A DNA stretch of 64,000 nt from Bromus sterilis (Eukaryota; Streptophyta; Magnoliopsida; Poales; Poaceae). Shown here piece by piece: positions 20,085 to 30,737 of this stretch (positions are counted from its first letter, which is position 1; each line of letters starts with the position of its first letter). A model generated the notes under the pieces. The model saw only the letters and a list, made by a program, of their open reading frames with translations, did not search any database and was not told where the DNA came from. The translations under genes were made by a program, and so were the position numbers. Where the stretch lies: the NCBI GenBank assembly GCA_950022295.1, contig OX465598.1, positions 168,534,001 through 168,598,000 on the forward strand, given 5' to 3'.

Positions 20085-22870
20085 GTATCTTATGTTCGAA
20101 CTGTCGTGGGTTGGGCATCCCCGCGACAGTTCGAGAAGTTCGTGATCTCACGAACAAATATTCCCCGACAGTGCTTTGTTTAGTGGAAACACAAATTCAA
20201 AAAGCACGTGCCGAGACTCTATGTCAATCTTTTGGATATGATAGAACTTATGCTTTAAGTAGTTCCGGATGGAGCGGAGGTTTGGTTATCTTCTGTAATG
20301 AGGAAATTAAGTTGGAGGTAAAGGGTGAATCCAAGTATCATATTGATGCAACAATTCTGAATTTGGGAGAAGCAAGATGGAGGCTAACGTGTATTTATGG
20401 AGAAGCTCAGCTTGGGGAGAGATAAAAAACCTGGGACACACTCAAGGATCTTGCAATCTAGTCGGGTGATTCATGGATTATGATAGGCGATTTTAATGAA
20501 GATTTAAACCATGCAAAACACGATGGGATTGGGTAGAGGAGTCAGGCGCAACTTGATGGATTTAGAGATGCGTTTGATCTGTGTGGCATGATGGATTTGG
20601 GCTTCTCGGGTGTCCCTTGGACTTTTGAAAAACGAGTCACTGGTGGTTCCTTTACCAGGGTTCGCTTGGATCGAGCGGTGGCAGACGTGGGATGGAATTC
20701 TTTGTTTCCTGCGGCAGTGGTGGAGCACTTGAATGCAGCTACTTCCGATCATATTTCTATCCATCTGAAACTGACTGATGAGGTGTTAAACAGAAATAAA
20801 CAGAAACCGTCCAGATTTGAAGAGATGTGGGAAACTCACCCAGAGTGGGGCAGGTTTCTGGAAGGCCTATGGAAGGGGAGGAGGCGAGTTCAGTTGAGGA
20901 GCTCAAGGACAAGCTAAAAACAATCTCGAGGGATATGTCAGACTGGGATATAAGAAGCTCTGGTAAGGTTCGTAGAGAGATTAAACAAATGAAAGAGCGG
21001 CTCAAAAGGCTGAGATCAGTCCCTGGCCGTTCAGGGCCTTCTCTGGAGGAGATTAAAATACTGGATAGACTGGTCGAGTTGTATAACAGAGAGGAAGTAC
21101 TGTGGCTCCAGAGATCGCGGATCGAGTGGCTTGCTGGTGGAGACAGGAACACAAAATTCTTCCATATTAGAGCAAGCATGAGGAGGAGAAAAAACCTTAC
21201 AAAATCTCTGAGAAATAACAATGGGGATATGATCTCATGTATAGATGTATTGGAGAGGATGGCGACAGAATTTTATTCCAAACTCTATACATCGGAAGGC
21301 ACTAGAAATATGGGAGCAGTTCTGGACGTAGTAGCTCCCCGGGTTACAGTGGAGACGAACCAAATGCTGGCTGCATCATACTCAGCTAAGGAGATAAAAA
21401 CAACTTTATTCCAAATGTGTCCAGACAAATCTCCGGGACCGGATGGTTTCTCGACACTCTTTTTTCAGAAGCACTGGGATTTATGTGGGGAGGAAGTGAC
21501 CAGTGTGGTTCTGCGTATATTGGAAGGTGTGGAGGATTCGACCAGCATAAATAACATCTTCCTGGTGTTAATTCCTAAGGTAGCCTCTCTAGAAAACTTT
21601 ACCCAGTTTCGCCCTATAAGTTTGTGTAATGTGCTTTATAAAACTGCTTCAAAAGTGGTAGCTAACTGTTTGAAGACGGTTTTACCTGAAATAATATTCC
21701 TAGAGCAGTCAGCTTTTTTTCCAGGCAGACACGTCACCGATAATATTTTTGTTGCGTATGAATGTCTGAGTCTTTTATGAAGAGGAAAAAAATCTTTGAA
21801 ACATCGACATTGTGCACTGAAGTTGGACATGATGAAGGCGTACAACCGTGTAGAATGGGAGTATCTAAAGGCCATTATGCTTAAATTGGGATTTCTTCCC
21901 TCTTGGGTGTCTATGGTTATGAGTATGGTCACTTCAGTGTCTTTTTCAGTAATGTTTAATGGGAAGAAGCTTGAAAGTTTTAAGCCATCGAGAGGAATTC
22001 GTCACGGAGATCCTATTTCACCATACTTGTTCTTACTAGCAGCAGAGGGCCTTTCAGGCCTCCTCAAAACCTGTAATCAATCATCTCAATTAAGTGGGAT
22101 CCAGTTGACTCCTGCAGCTCAACCGGTGAATCACTTTGTTATTTGCGGATGATAGCCCGTTGTTTGTTAAGGACAATGGTGTTGGTGCACATGAGGTATC
22201 AAACCTGCTGAAGTCTTACTGTGATGCGTCAGGGCAAAGGATAAACAATAATAAACCTTCCATCTTCGGTAAGGGGACTCCTGAAGCTGTCAGGGATGAG
22301 GTCAAGGGCATTCTCCAGGTACCAAATGAAACCCTTAATGAGAAGTATTTGGGTATGCCATTTGATGTGGGAGCATCAAAGTCGAAAGCTTTCAAGTATT
22401 TCAAGGATAGAATGTGGGGAAAAGTTAAAGGTTGGATAGAGAAGACCGTTTCCTTTAATCAAAAAGAAATTCTAATAAAATCTGTTGCTCAAGTGGAGCT
22501 AGTTTATTTAATGTCTTGCTTCAAGTTGCCGAGAGGTTTATGCGAACATTTGAACAAATTGATTCGGCATTATTTTTGGGGAAGCAAGGAGGGCCATCGA
22601 AAACCTCATTGGGTCTCTTGGAGATCCATGACTCAGCCAAAATCTGATGGACGACCTGGTTTTAAAGATCTTGAAGTGTTTAATGTTGCTTTATTGGCAA
22701 GGCAAGCTTGGAGATTGCTTACCTCTCCTGATTCCTTAGGTGTTCCGTTTTTAAAGGCAGTATATTATCCGGACTCTTCGATAATCGAAGCTTCCTTGGG
22801 GTCCCATCCATCCCATATCCCGCGATCACTGCTGGAGGTAAGAGATGCTTTTGTTAATGGACTTTTTTGA
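20081..22870 (+). pseudogene. LINE-A ORF2, endonuclease and reverse transcriptase part
   Basis: Encoded the endonuclease/reverse transcriptase used for target-primed integration. APE-type endonuclease motifs: CSNCRGLG, VETQ, IGDFNED, RVRLDRA and TSDHISI (20081-20770). RT motifs follow: KSPGPDGF, LIPK, FRPISLCNVLYK, FPGRHVTDNI, LKLDMMKAYNRVEW, SRGIRHGDPISPYLF, and the catalytic box LFADD at about 22136-22150. Lesions: stops after LGER (20425), after DLAI, and in place of Gln in GIG*RSQ; frameshifts near 20875, 21778 and 22135. The last leaves the FADD box out of frame with upstream RT. LINE-C interrupts the thumb/C-terminal region at about 22863. Confidence 0.9.
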
Positions 22871-22879
22871 CCATAAGTA

Positions 22880-25800
22880 CAGTAGGGAAAATCCCCACTG
22901 TGATCATTTTCCATTTATAATTAGAGTATATGTACAAATCATATTTACAACATGTTAGCAGTGAATCATCAAACTATGGTGTTATTACACAGAAAAAATA
23001 AAAAGTTGAATGATCTCTTTGATGTCAGGCTTAGCCCTAATCATTTGTTCTTTCATCAGTTCCTTGAAGTCTCTGAGGCAATCAAGAATTGAGCATTTGA
23101 TATTTTCAAAATCAGATTGTTTCTCTGTTTCCATATGGCCCAGCATCCATCGATGATAATCTCCATAATTTTTTCACTTCTAGATCTGTTTTGTGCCTCA
23201 ATAATCATGTTGTAAAATTAATCACTAGTATCACATTTCATATTGAGACTCCACCAGAATGCTTGGATAAATGAACATCCAAAGAAAAGCTGCATTCTGT
23301 CTTCAATGTTTCCATCCTCACATAATCAGCATGTATATTTGTCCATGTTGAAGGATTTTCTTTGCAGTAGGTCACATGTATTCAGCCTATCATTCATCAT
23401 TAACCAACAGAAAAATTCCAATTTAGGTTGACAACACGTTTTCCATATCCATTTGATAGGTTGTGGGGTAGCTTGCTGTCCAATGAGAATGTTGTACACC
23501 TTCTTTGTACATAATTTACCTACTGAATTTCTCAGAGTCCAGATATCATTATGTTCCATGCCATGAATATCGTCCATAGAGTTTTATAAACATATCATTT
23601 GCTGATGAGAAATAATAGACAATGGTAGCTGAAAGGCATTAGTAATGTCATCCAATTCTCTAATCCTCTCCAGGGATAAGTTATCATTATTAGCAAATGA
23701 ATGTAGCTCTAGATATTTTTGCTCTTTACAATCACCATCCCAATAATCCTTCCAGACCATAACAGTATCTCCCTTGTGAGCTTGAACTTTAGTAATGCTT
23801 CTGTATGTGTGAATGAAGCTAAGAAAGTCTTTCCACTAGAAAGATCCTTTATTTTTGCTGCAATGTGGGATCTCATTATTTCTATAATATGCTTGCCATA
23901 TAAGCTGTACCCATGGAATGTCCTCTTTATTATAGAATTTCTTCAAATGCTTCATCAACAGAGCATAGTTCTGAGTCTTGAGGTTAAGGACACCCAGTCC
24001 ACCAGCCTCTTTAAATTTACACACCATTTTCTGATACCTCTCCTGCATTTTATAGTTTTGCCAACAACCCCATTGAGAAGAACATATGTGGATGCAAAGT
24101 TTAGAATTCTATCAACCCAGTTTATCCATTTAGGGCCAAATCCCTTAGCCTTCAACATCTCAAGGATAGCACTATATTCAACCTTATCAAAATAATTTTC
24201 AAAGTCTAGCTTAAGGATAATAATTGTCTTATTGGATTTGTGACATATATGTAGATATTCATAGGCATAACCAAAGTAGTCCTGAATATTTTTCCCTTTG
24301 ATAAATCCATATTGATTTTGATGTAGAATATCAATAATCACTTTCTACATTCTGTTGTCCATAAGTTTAGTAAAAATCTTCAGGGTAATACTGACCAGAG
24401 AGATAGGTCTAAAATCATTCATATTTTCAGGATTCTGTTTCTTAGGGATAAGTGTGATATATGAAGTGTTTACACTGTGGATTTCAGCATTCCCTTCAAG
24501 AAAATCCCATACCATGGAGTAGATATCTTGTTTAATAATATTCCAGCATTTTTTGAGAAATTTTCCATTAAAATCATCTGGTCCTGGTGCTCTATCCACA
24601 GCGAATTCTTTGATCACAACATCAATTTCATCCATGGTAAAAGGATCATAAAGATGGCTGAGTTGGTGAGATTGAATGATTTCATCCAGATTAATTTCCA
24701 TGACGGGGTCAATAGAAGTTCCAAATCTTTCCCTGTATGAATTCCAAATAATAGGATCTTTCTGATCATGAGAGAAAATCTTATCCCCATTGCGGTTACA
24801 GATGCTAGTGATATAATTTTTCCTGTAAGATATAGTGGCCATAGCATGGAAAAAGCTGGACTTTTCATCACCATTAAGAACTCTATTTCTCTTATATCTC
24901 CTCTTCAAATAAATCCTCTTGGCTTCCATAAGTTTCATGATATGAACCCTCAAGATTTTTCTGAAATTCTTTTCCATAATGGATAAATCTCTTTGCTCTT
25001 CAATACCATCAAGGAGAGCCATAACATAATTGCATGATTCAATGGTGGATTTCAGCTTGGATATCTTTCTGCTCCATTTTTAAAGTTCTTGTCTCACACA
25101 TTTAAATATGGCACACACATCCTTTGCTGAGTTTCCACTATCTTCATAGAAACCCTCAAACTCAACCTAGTAATCTTCAAATATAAAAATGGAGGCTTTG
25201 GGAATATCACTCCCAATTTCCATATGGATAGGTAAATGATCAGAGGATATTCTAGTCATAGGCAGGGCCCTGGTATTAGGAAAATCAATAGTCCATTGTC
25301 CTGAAGTAAAAATCCAATCAACCTTTTCCAATAAACGGTCATCTTGCATGTTACTCCAAGTATAGTTTATATCAACCGGTGGAATTTCCTCAAGATTCAA
25401 ATGCTGAATGGCTTGATTAAAAAGTAGCATGTTATTTACATCTCCCCCACTTCTGTTTCTATTTGCAGGGCTTCTAATGAGGTTGAAATCACCCATAATA
25501 ATTCAATGCTCTATGGTTGTATGATCAATATTATTCAACCATTGAAAAAATCCACTCTTTCAACATTCTGACAAGGACCATAAACATTGGTGATATGCAT
25601 GTGTGCTTCAGATAAATTGCATTGTAATTCAATGGTAATATGAAATATGCTTTGGCTAGTGACATTTCCAGATTTTTTTTGACCATTCCAAATAGAGATA
25701 ATCCCACCAGAGTTTCTAATGGATGGTTCACAAACAAATTGATTATATATTTTAGGACAGAAATTTTTGATATAAGCAAGATCAAAATAATCTCTTTTGG

Positions 25801-25969
25801 TTTCCTGTAAGTAGATAATATCACAACAACTTTCCTCCACTCTAGCCCTGATGTCATCCCATCTATCCTGTGAGTTTAGGCCTCTCACATTCCAGTTTAA
25901 TATATTCCATTTTCTATTCATGGGAAAACATATGAGGGCAAAATATGATTGAGAATGTGAAATATTCAC
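22880..25969 (-). pseudogene. LINE-C ORF2 with RT core deletion
   Basis: Read from the right: APE endonuclease (ILNWNVRGLNSQDRW, YLQETK, VMGDFNLIRSP, EKVDWIFTSGQW, SSDHLPI) to about 25167, then a linker. RT follows (RAPGPDDFNGKFLKKCWN, ITLIPKKQ, FRPISLVSITLKIFTKLM, YGFIKGKNIQD, ILKLDFENYFDKVEY) as far as RRGIR at about 24033. Directly after that the sequence jumps to a C-terminal segment (EAGGLGVLNLKTQNYALLMK). The GDP and catalytic YADD/FADD boxes are therefore deleted. A zf-RVT domain (VYNILIGQQ to LQRKSFNMDKYTC) lies at 23326-23577. Stops and frameshifts elsewhere add to the damage. Confidence 0.85.
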
Positions 25970-26226
25970 ACCTCCAAGAAAATATCATCCAAAGAATGTC
26001 TAAATATATGATCATCACATGATTCAGAATATCATAAGGATAAATCCACATGGGTGCCATTAACGGCACCATAAAGTTCAAAAAATAGAACCATGCGTGA
26101 TAATCATAATATGGGATATAAGTCATCCCATATATGAAATAGTTGCACATGCCATTATTAACTAGCAAAATAAAATCAGCCCTAAAAACATTACAAGGAT
26201 GCAACCCAATTATCATGATATCATTC

Positions 26227-27743
26227 CTATTCATTGATAGAGTTGGAGCATAGGGCTTGTTCAGTCACCTCACAAGGAGGGGCCCTGCAGTGATCAGTGG
26301 CAATGGCCTGGAGAGTCTTCATGGGCAGATCAGGTGGGGAAGGGGCATTCTTGTCCATGATTTCAAATTCAAATTCTGGCGCCAAGTTCTTTGGTGGGAT
26401 CTTGTTTTTGCACTTGGCAGCCCTGATAGTATCTCCAGGATCCTTGAAACCAGCAGAAAGACCTGCAATTCTTCTGCTCCTTCTGACTCCAGCCACAGTA
26501 GTGGGGTGCTTGTTGCTTTTTATATTTCCCTTTAGCCACTATCATGTTGCTAGTAGAGGGAGCATTGCAAGAGGTATTAACTGGGGTGCATTGCGTACCA
26601 GCATCTGGCACAATCATGGGCGGGAAGTTATCCTCAGCAATCTCAGTGATGGTGCATTGACTTGGTGTGATTTCTGGATTAGCAACCGTAGTAATGGTCA
26701 TAATTCATTTTATGATAACACCAAGTGCATCATCCACATCAAGTATCTAACATCTAACATCAGAGATGGACTGACCACTGAGCTGATTAAGAACTCCTGG
26801 AGCAGTAGATATAACAATCTTGATCAGGTCATGGAGAGCAATAAAGCAATCAGTGGCCTCAACAACAACTCTCATATTAGCAGTAGGTGCACCATGTGGA
26901 TTTCCAGGACCCTGAGGTGGTGTATGAGCATGGGGAATATCCATACCTGGTGAGGTGGCGGCTGAAAGTGGTCATCCTCATCATGTCCATGGAAATTAGC
27001 ACCATTCCAAATTCCACCAAAGGGAATGTGGCAAGGGGTGGAGATTGCCATCAGGAGGGATTGGATCTTCATCTCCCCCATAGCACCAAGTAAATCTTGC
27101 TGGATGATATACACAACACATGTGCAAGATTGCCCATGTCCAACATCATCAAGATTATCATAGATAACATGACTGACAGGGATATCTAATAACTCAGGTA
27201 CTTTGACCTTTGACAAGGATTCTAGCTTTGTTAGACGTCTCCATATTCCAGGCAAGAAATTTACCAAATCCACTAACTGATTCTCTAACTTTCTCTACTC
27301 TCCATCCCTCAAGAGGGTAATTAACCATCAGAATCCATGCATCATGAGAGAAAGTATAGTCGCGAAGCAGGCAGCGGATGGGACTGCGATGTGACAAGAG
27401 AAAAGGCAGGTTGTTGAGATATAATGGTGCCGGTAGATTTCTTCCTATAAATGAGAGTTCACCTCAATTTCCTCAAACAATCCTTTTTAATATGACCATA
27501 GAGATAACAACCAATGCACCTGATCTCATTAGTACAGGTAGTAGCCCGGTGTCAAAGGCCCAAACATTTGGTGCAAACATAAATAGATTCCATGCCATTA
27601 ATTTGAATAACCGAATGTGCCTGATAATCTCCCGATGGGTTACAACCCATGTCTGTTTGCATGCATTATCAGTAGAGCCGATTCTGATGAGGTTTGAATA
27701 ATCCACATGATCGTCAACACGACGTGAGGCCGTGGAACCAGAG
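26227..27743 (-). pseudogene. LINE-C ORF1 with two CCHC zinc knuckles
   Basis: The gag-like protein of LINE-C in decayed form. Two adjacent CCHC knuckles (C-x2-C-x4-H-x4-C) lie at 27477-27575 on the minus strand. The first has a TGA codon between its second Cys and its His. Next comes a region around 27194-27397 with WILMVNYPLEGWRVEKVRES, resembling the DUF4283-like segment of grass LINE gag proteins. The C-terminal region (to 26227) is Pro/Thr-rich with a basic patch near GVRRSRRIAG. Several frameshifts separate these pieces. The start is missing because of 5' truncation. Confidence 0.72.
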
Positions 27744-29111
27744 TTGGTTAGGATAATTGGAGATGGTAAGACGACTTCTATCTGGGAGGAGAATTGGATT
27801 CCCAGGGATTCATCTATGAAACCAGTTCTGTGCTTGAGTGCAAATAAACCATCCAAGGTAGCCGAATTATTAACGCACAACTCGGCGATGTGGGATCAAG
27901 AGAAACTTCAGCAGCTTTTTATTCCTATGGACGTGCATGCGATCATGAGCATCCCAATATGCACGTTTCCTACGGAAGATTTCTGGGGATGGCACTTTGA
28001 GAAAAATGGTATGTTTTCGGTTCGTTCAGCTTAAAATATGTTAATGAATATGAGAAAGGAAAGAGAATATGTGATGGAAGGGAGGACGGTCACCTCTAGC
28101 AACATCAGAGAGGAGAACGGATGGCATGACTTGTGGAAGATGAAGGTACCAGCGAAGATCAAGTCCTCCTTATGGCGGTTAGCAAAGCAATCCTTACCAA
28201 CGGAGGATCTGCGTAAACATCGGAATATGTCCCACGCGGATAGCTGTATTTTATGTGGTAACATAGATTCTTGGGTGCATTCACTGCTTGAATGTTCGAT
28301 GTCCGGATGTGTCTGTGCCTTGGAGGATGGTGATTTTGTAGAAAAGATTTCTGAAATACAAGAACCACATGCCCGATATTGGTTGTTTCATTCTCAGGAA
28401 ATGCTGTCGGATGAGCAGTTTACGGAGACGACCGTAACGCTGTGGGCTATTTGGACAGCCTGGAGGAAATTAATCCATGAAGGAAATAATCAAAGCCCTC
28501 AATCAGCACATGTTTTCATCAGCAAATTTATTTGGGAACTGGAGATGATCAGAGAGATAAAGGTGGTGGAAGCTAATGGGGGCAGACCTAGTCCACATGC
28601 AATAACAGGACAAAGGAGAGCAGAAAGGGGCATACATGCGGTATGGATACCCCCGCCGGTTGGCAATGTGAAGATAAGGGTGAAGGGTATACATGCACAA
28701 GATATTGGGGCTGTGGCAGCTATATGCCGAGAGTGATCTGGTTTATATCAGGGTTCTTCTTCCTTGGTGTTACCCGGGATAAGAGAACCAGCAATTCTGG
28801 AGGCCTTGGCATGTTGGGAAGGCTTAGCTTTGGCGGAAGATCTAAATGTTCAACATGTCGTTATTTCAAGTGAGAGTAAGAGTTTGATCAAGGATATAAA
28901 GGAAGGAGGAAGAGGTTTAAATAGTGCAATAGTTAAGGAAATAGTTACTCGTAGTTCAAAATTTAGTAGTTGCTCCTTTATTGTTGAGAGTCCAGCCTCG
29001 TCTGTTGATGCTCAAATTTTATCCAAGTTTTATCTTTCATTGCTTGGGGGTCGCCACATGTGGCTTATATCTCCTCATAACCCGGCTTGTATTCTTGTAA
29101 GTCTAGTTTAA
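27744..29111 (+). pseudogene. LINE-A ORF2, C-terminal part (zf-RVT and RNase H-like)
   Basis: Resumes with LVRIIGDGKTTSIWEENWIP, the usual segment before zf-RVT in plant L1 elements. The zf-RVT domain (WHDLWKMKVPAKIKSSLWRL, SCILCGN, WVHSLLEC) lies at 28110-28310 after a TAA near 28032. A frameshift near 28730 leads into an RVT_3/RNase H-like domain (ILEALACWEGLALAEDLNVQ, HVVISSESKSLIKDI, GRHMWLISPHNPA). The frame ends TAA at 29109-29111. The third acidic position looks altered (SSES where an Asp is common). The 3' UTR is about 26 bases. Confidence 0.82.
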
Positions 29112-29151
29112 GTAATGAATCTGTATCCCCTAAATAAATCTTTTTGTGGTA

Positions 29152-29392
29152 AGGTTTTTTCTTCTTTTCCATTTTTTGCCTTTTTTATTTTTTCGTTTTT
29201 TTATCTTTATTGGTTCTTTAATTTTTTTGTTTGTTTTTAAAATTTATTTTTACTTGTTTGTTTTTTCGAATTTTTTATTTTTTATTTTTGTTTTCTATTT
29301 TGATTACTTTTATTTTCCTTTTATTTAATTCATTTTACTTCTTTAAGTTTATTAAGTTCATCGATTCATAACTGGATCTTTTTCGCCAATTC
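29152..29392. other. T-rich spacer after LINE-A
   Basis: Strongly T-rich plus strand (TTTTTATTTT-like runs) with no coding sense. It directly follows the right LINE-A target duplication and so belongs to the original host sequence. A pyrimidine-rich tract of this kind could be the degenerate A-tail of an older antisense retroelement. Confidence 0.5.
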
Positions 29393-29790
29393 AGTTGCAA
29401 GTCCTCCATCGATGCGCAACTGAACGTTTTTTATCAACCTAGTTGCAAGTTGCTCATGACTCGTAACGTGATTTTTGCCAACCAAGTTGTAAATCGTCCA
29501 TCGACTCGGAACTGAATTTTTTTGTCAATCGAGTTGCAAGTCCTCCATCGACTCGCAACTAAACTTTTTTATCAATCGATTTGCAAGTCATCCATCGAAT
29601 CACAACTAGAATTTTTTTGCCAACCCAGTTGAAGATCGTTCATCCATTCGCAATAGGCCGTTGTTTACCTCCACTCGCAGTTGAAGGATGTTCAATTGCG
29701 AGTTGGCCAACGACTCGAAACTAGGCGGTCACTTTTTATTTCCACACCCTAGTTGCAAGTCAACCATCAATCCCAACAACCCAGCCGCAA
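29393..29790. repeat. About 47-bp degenerate tandem repeat with hairpin units
   Basis: About eight degenerate units, with repeat starts near 29393, 29441, 29485, 29532, 29579, 29627, 29679 and 29751. The best unit (29532-29560) reads AGTTGCAAGTC, a CTCCATC loop, then GACTCGCAACT. The arms pair at 10 of 11 positions, so each unit can form a stem-loop. The units are separated by T-rich links. It is adjacent to, but unrelated in sequence to, the following minisatellite. Confidence 0.75.
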
Positions 29791-29799
29791 CTGCATGTC

Positions 29800-30660
29800 C
29801 ATAGAACTGACCGCAACTGCATGTCACAAGTACACGACCGCAATTGCATGTCGATAGAACCCGGGGCGGAACTACATGTCCATATAATCGGGACACAATT
29901 GCATGTCCATAAACCAGACCACAACTGCATGTCTATAGACCCGGGTGCAACTACATGTTCATAGAACCCGGGGCGGAACTACATGTCCATAGAACCGGGG
30001 TGCAACTTCATGTCCATAGAACCGACCGCAACTGCATGTCCATAGAATCGACCACAACTGCATGTATATAGACCCGGGTTGAACTGCATGTCTATAGACC
30101 CGGGTGCAACTGCATGTCCATCGAACCAACCGCAACTTCATGTCCATAGAAACTGGTGCGGAACTACATGTCCATAGAACCGGGGCGCAATTGCATGTCC
30201 ATACACCAGACTGTAACTGCATGTCCATAGAACGAACCGCAACTGTCCATAGACCAGACTGCAACTGCATGTTTATAGAAGCGACCGCAATTGCATGTCT
30301 ATAGACCGGGGGAAACTGCATGTCCATAGAACCGACTGCAACCGCATGCCCGGCCATAAACCACACTGCAACTGCATGTCAATAGAACCGACCGCAATTG
30401 CATGTCCATAGAACCAGGGTGCAACTGCATGTCCACAGAACCGGGATGCTACTGCATGTCCATAGAACCAACCACAACTGCATGTCCATAGAACCGACTG
30501 CAACTGCATGTCTATAGACCCGGGTGCAACTGTATGTCCATAGAACCCATAGAACCGGGACACAATTGCATGTCAATAGAACAGGGTGCGGTACATGTCC
30601 ATAGAACAGACCACAACTGCATGTCCATGAACCAGACTGCAACTGCATGTCCGTAGTACC
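29800..30660. repeat. 26-bp minisatellite array
   Basis: Some thirty tandem copies of a unit close to CATGTCCATAGAACCG plus ACCGCAACTG, with point and length variation (AGACCCGGGTGCAACTG variants alternate with AGAACCGACCGCAACTG). The core GCAACTGCATGTCCATAGA is the best conserved part. The unit is not a multiple of three, so open frames on it rotate through all phases and are meaningless. It ends at about 30660, about 75 bp before the solo LTR. Confidence 0.92.
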
Positions 30661-30737
30661 TTGTTTGCTTGATCCTCTTGCCATTATAAATGTAGCAGTA
30701 TAATTTACCTCTATTGCAGTAGAATGCTACCTTTTGA

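Larger units (their letters stand above)
22863..27743 (-). mobile_element. LINE-C: antisense L1-type LINE nested in LINE-A ORF2
   Basis: A second, distinct LINE inserted in the opposite direction. Its 3' end lies at the left (T6 run at 22863-22868, the minus-strand A tail), and its 5' part lies at the right. LINE-A coding sequence ends at VNGL before it and resumes LVRIIGDG after it. It carries ORF1 with two zinc knuckles and ORF2 with endonuclease, RT and zf-RVT. It looks 5'-truncated at about 27743, and the RT core has an internal deletion. I could not define a clean target duplication, so both ends are approximate. The left about 880 bp recur at 60731-61612. Confidence 0.82.
12252..29137 (+). 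mobile_element. LINE-A: L1-type retrotransposon with two nested insertions
   Basis: The element is bounded by a perfect 14-bp target duplication, ATCTTTTTGTGGTA, at 12238-12251 and 29138-29151. Removing the nested elements leaves about 5.67 kb (12252-13262, 19623-22862 and about 27744-29137), a usual full length for plant L1 LINEs. Order: 5' UTR with a hairpin, ORF1 (RNA-binding, zinc knuckle), ORF2 (APE endonuclease, reverse transcriptase, zf-RVT, RNase H), a 3' UTR of about 26 bases, and an A-rich end (CTAAATAAA). The copy is dead: it has multiple stops and frameshifts besides the insertions. It is the oldest visible insertion in this part of the window. Confidence 0.9.

Noticed and set aside
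29959..30684. Open frames encoding repeated CSC/YGHAV-like peptides, and a CRISPR-like look
   Set aside because: They are translations of the 26-bp minisatellite, whose period is not a multiple of three. There are no unique spacers and the genome is a plant, so it is not a CRISPR array.
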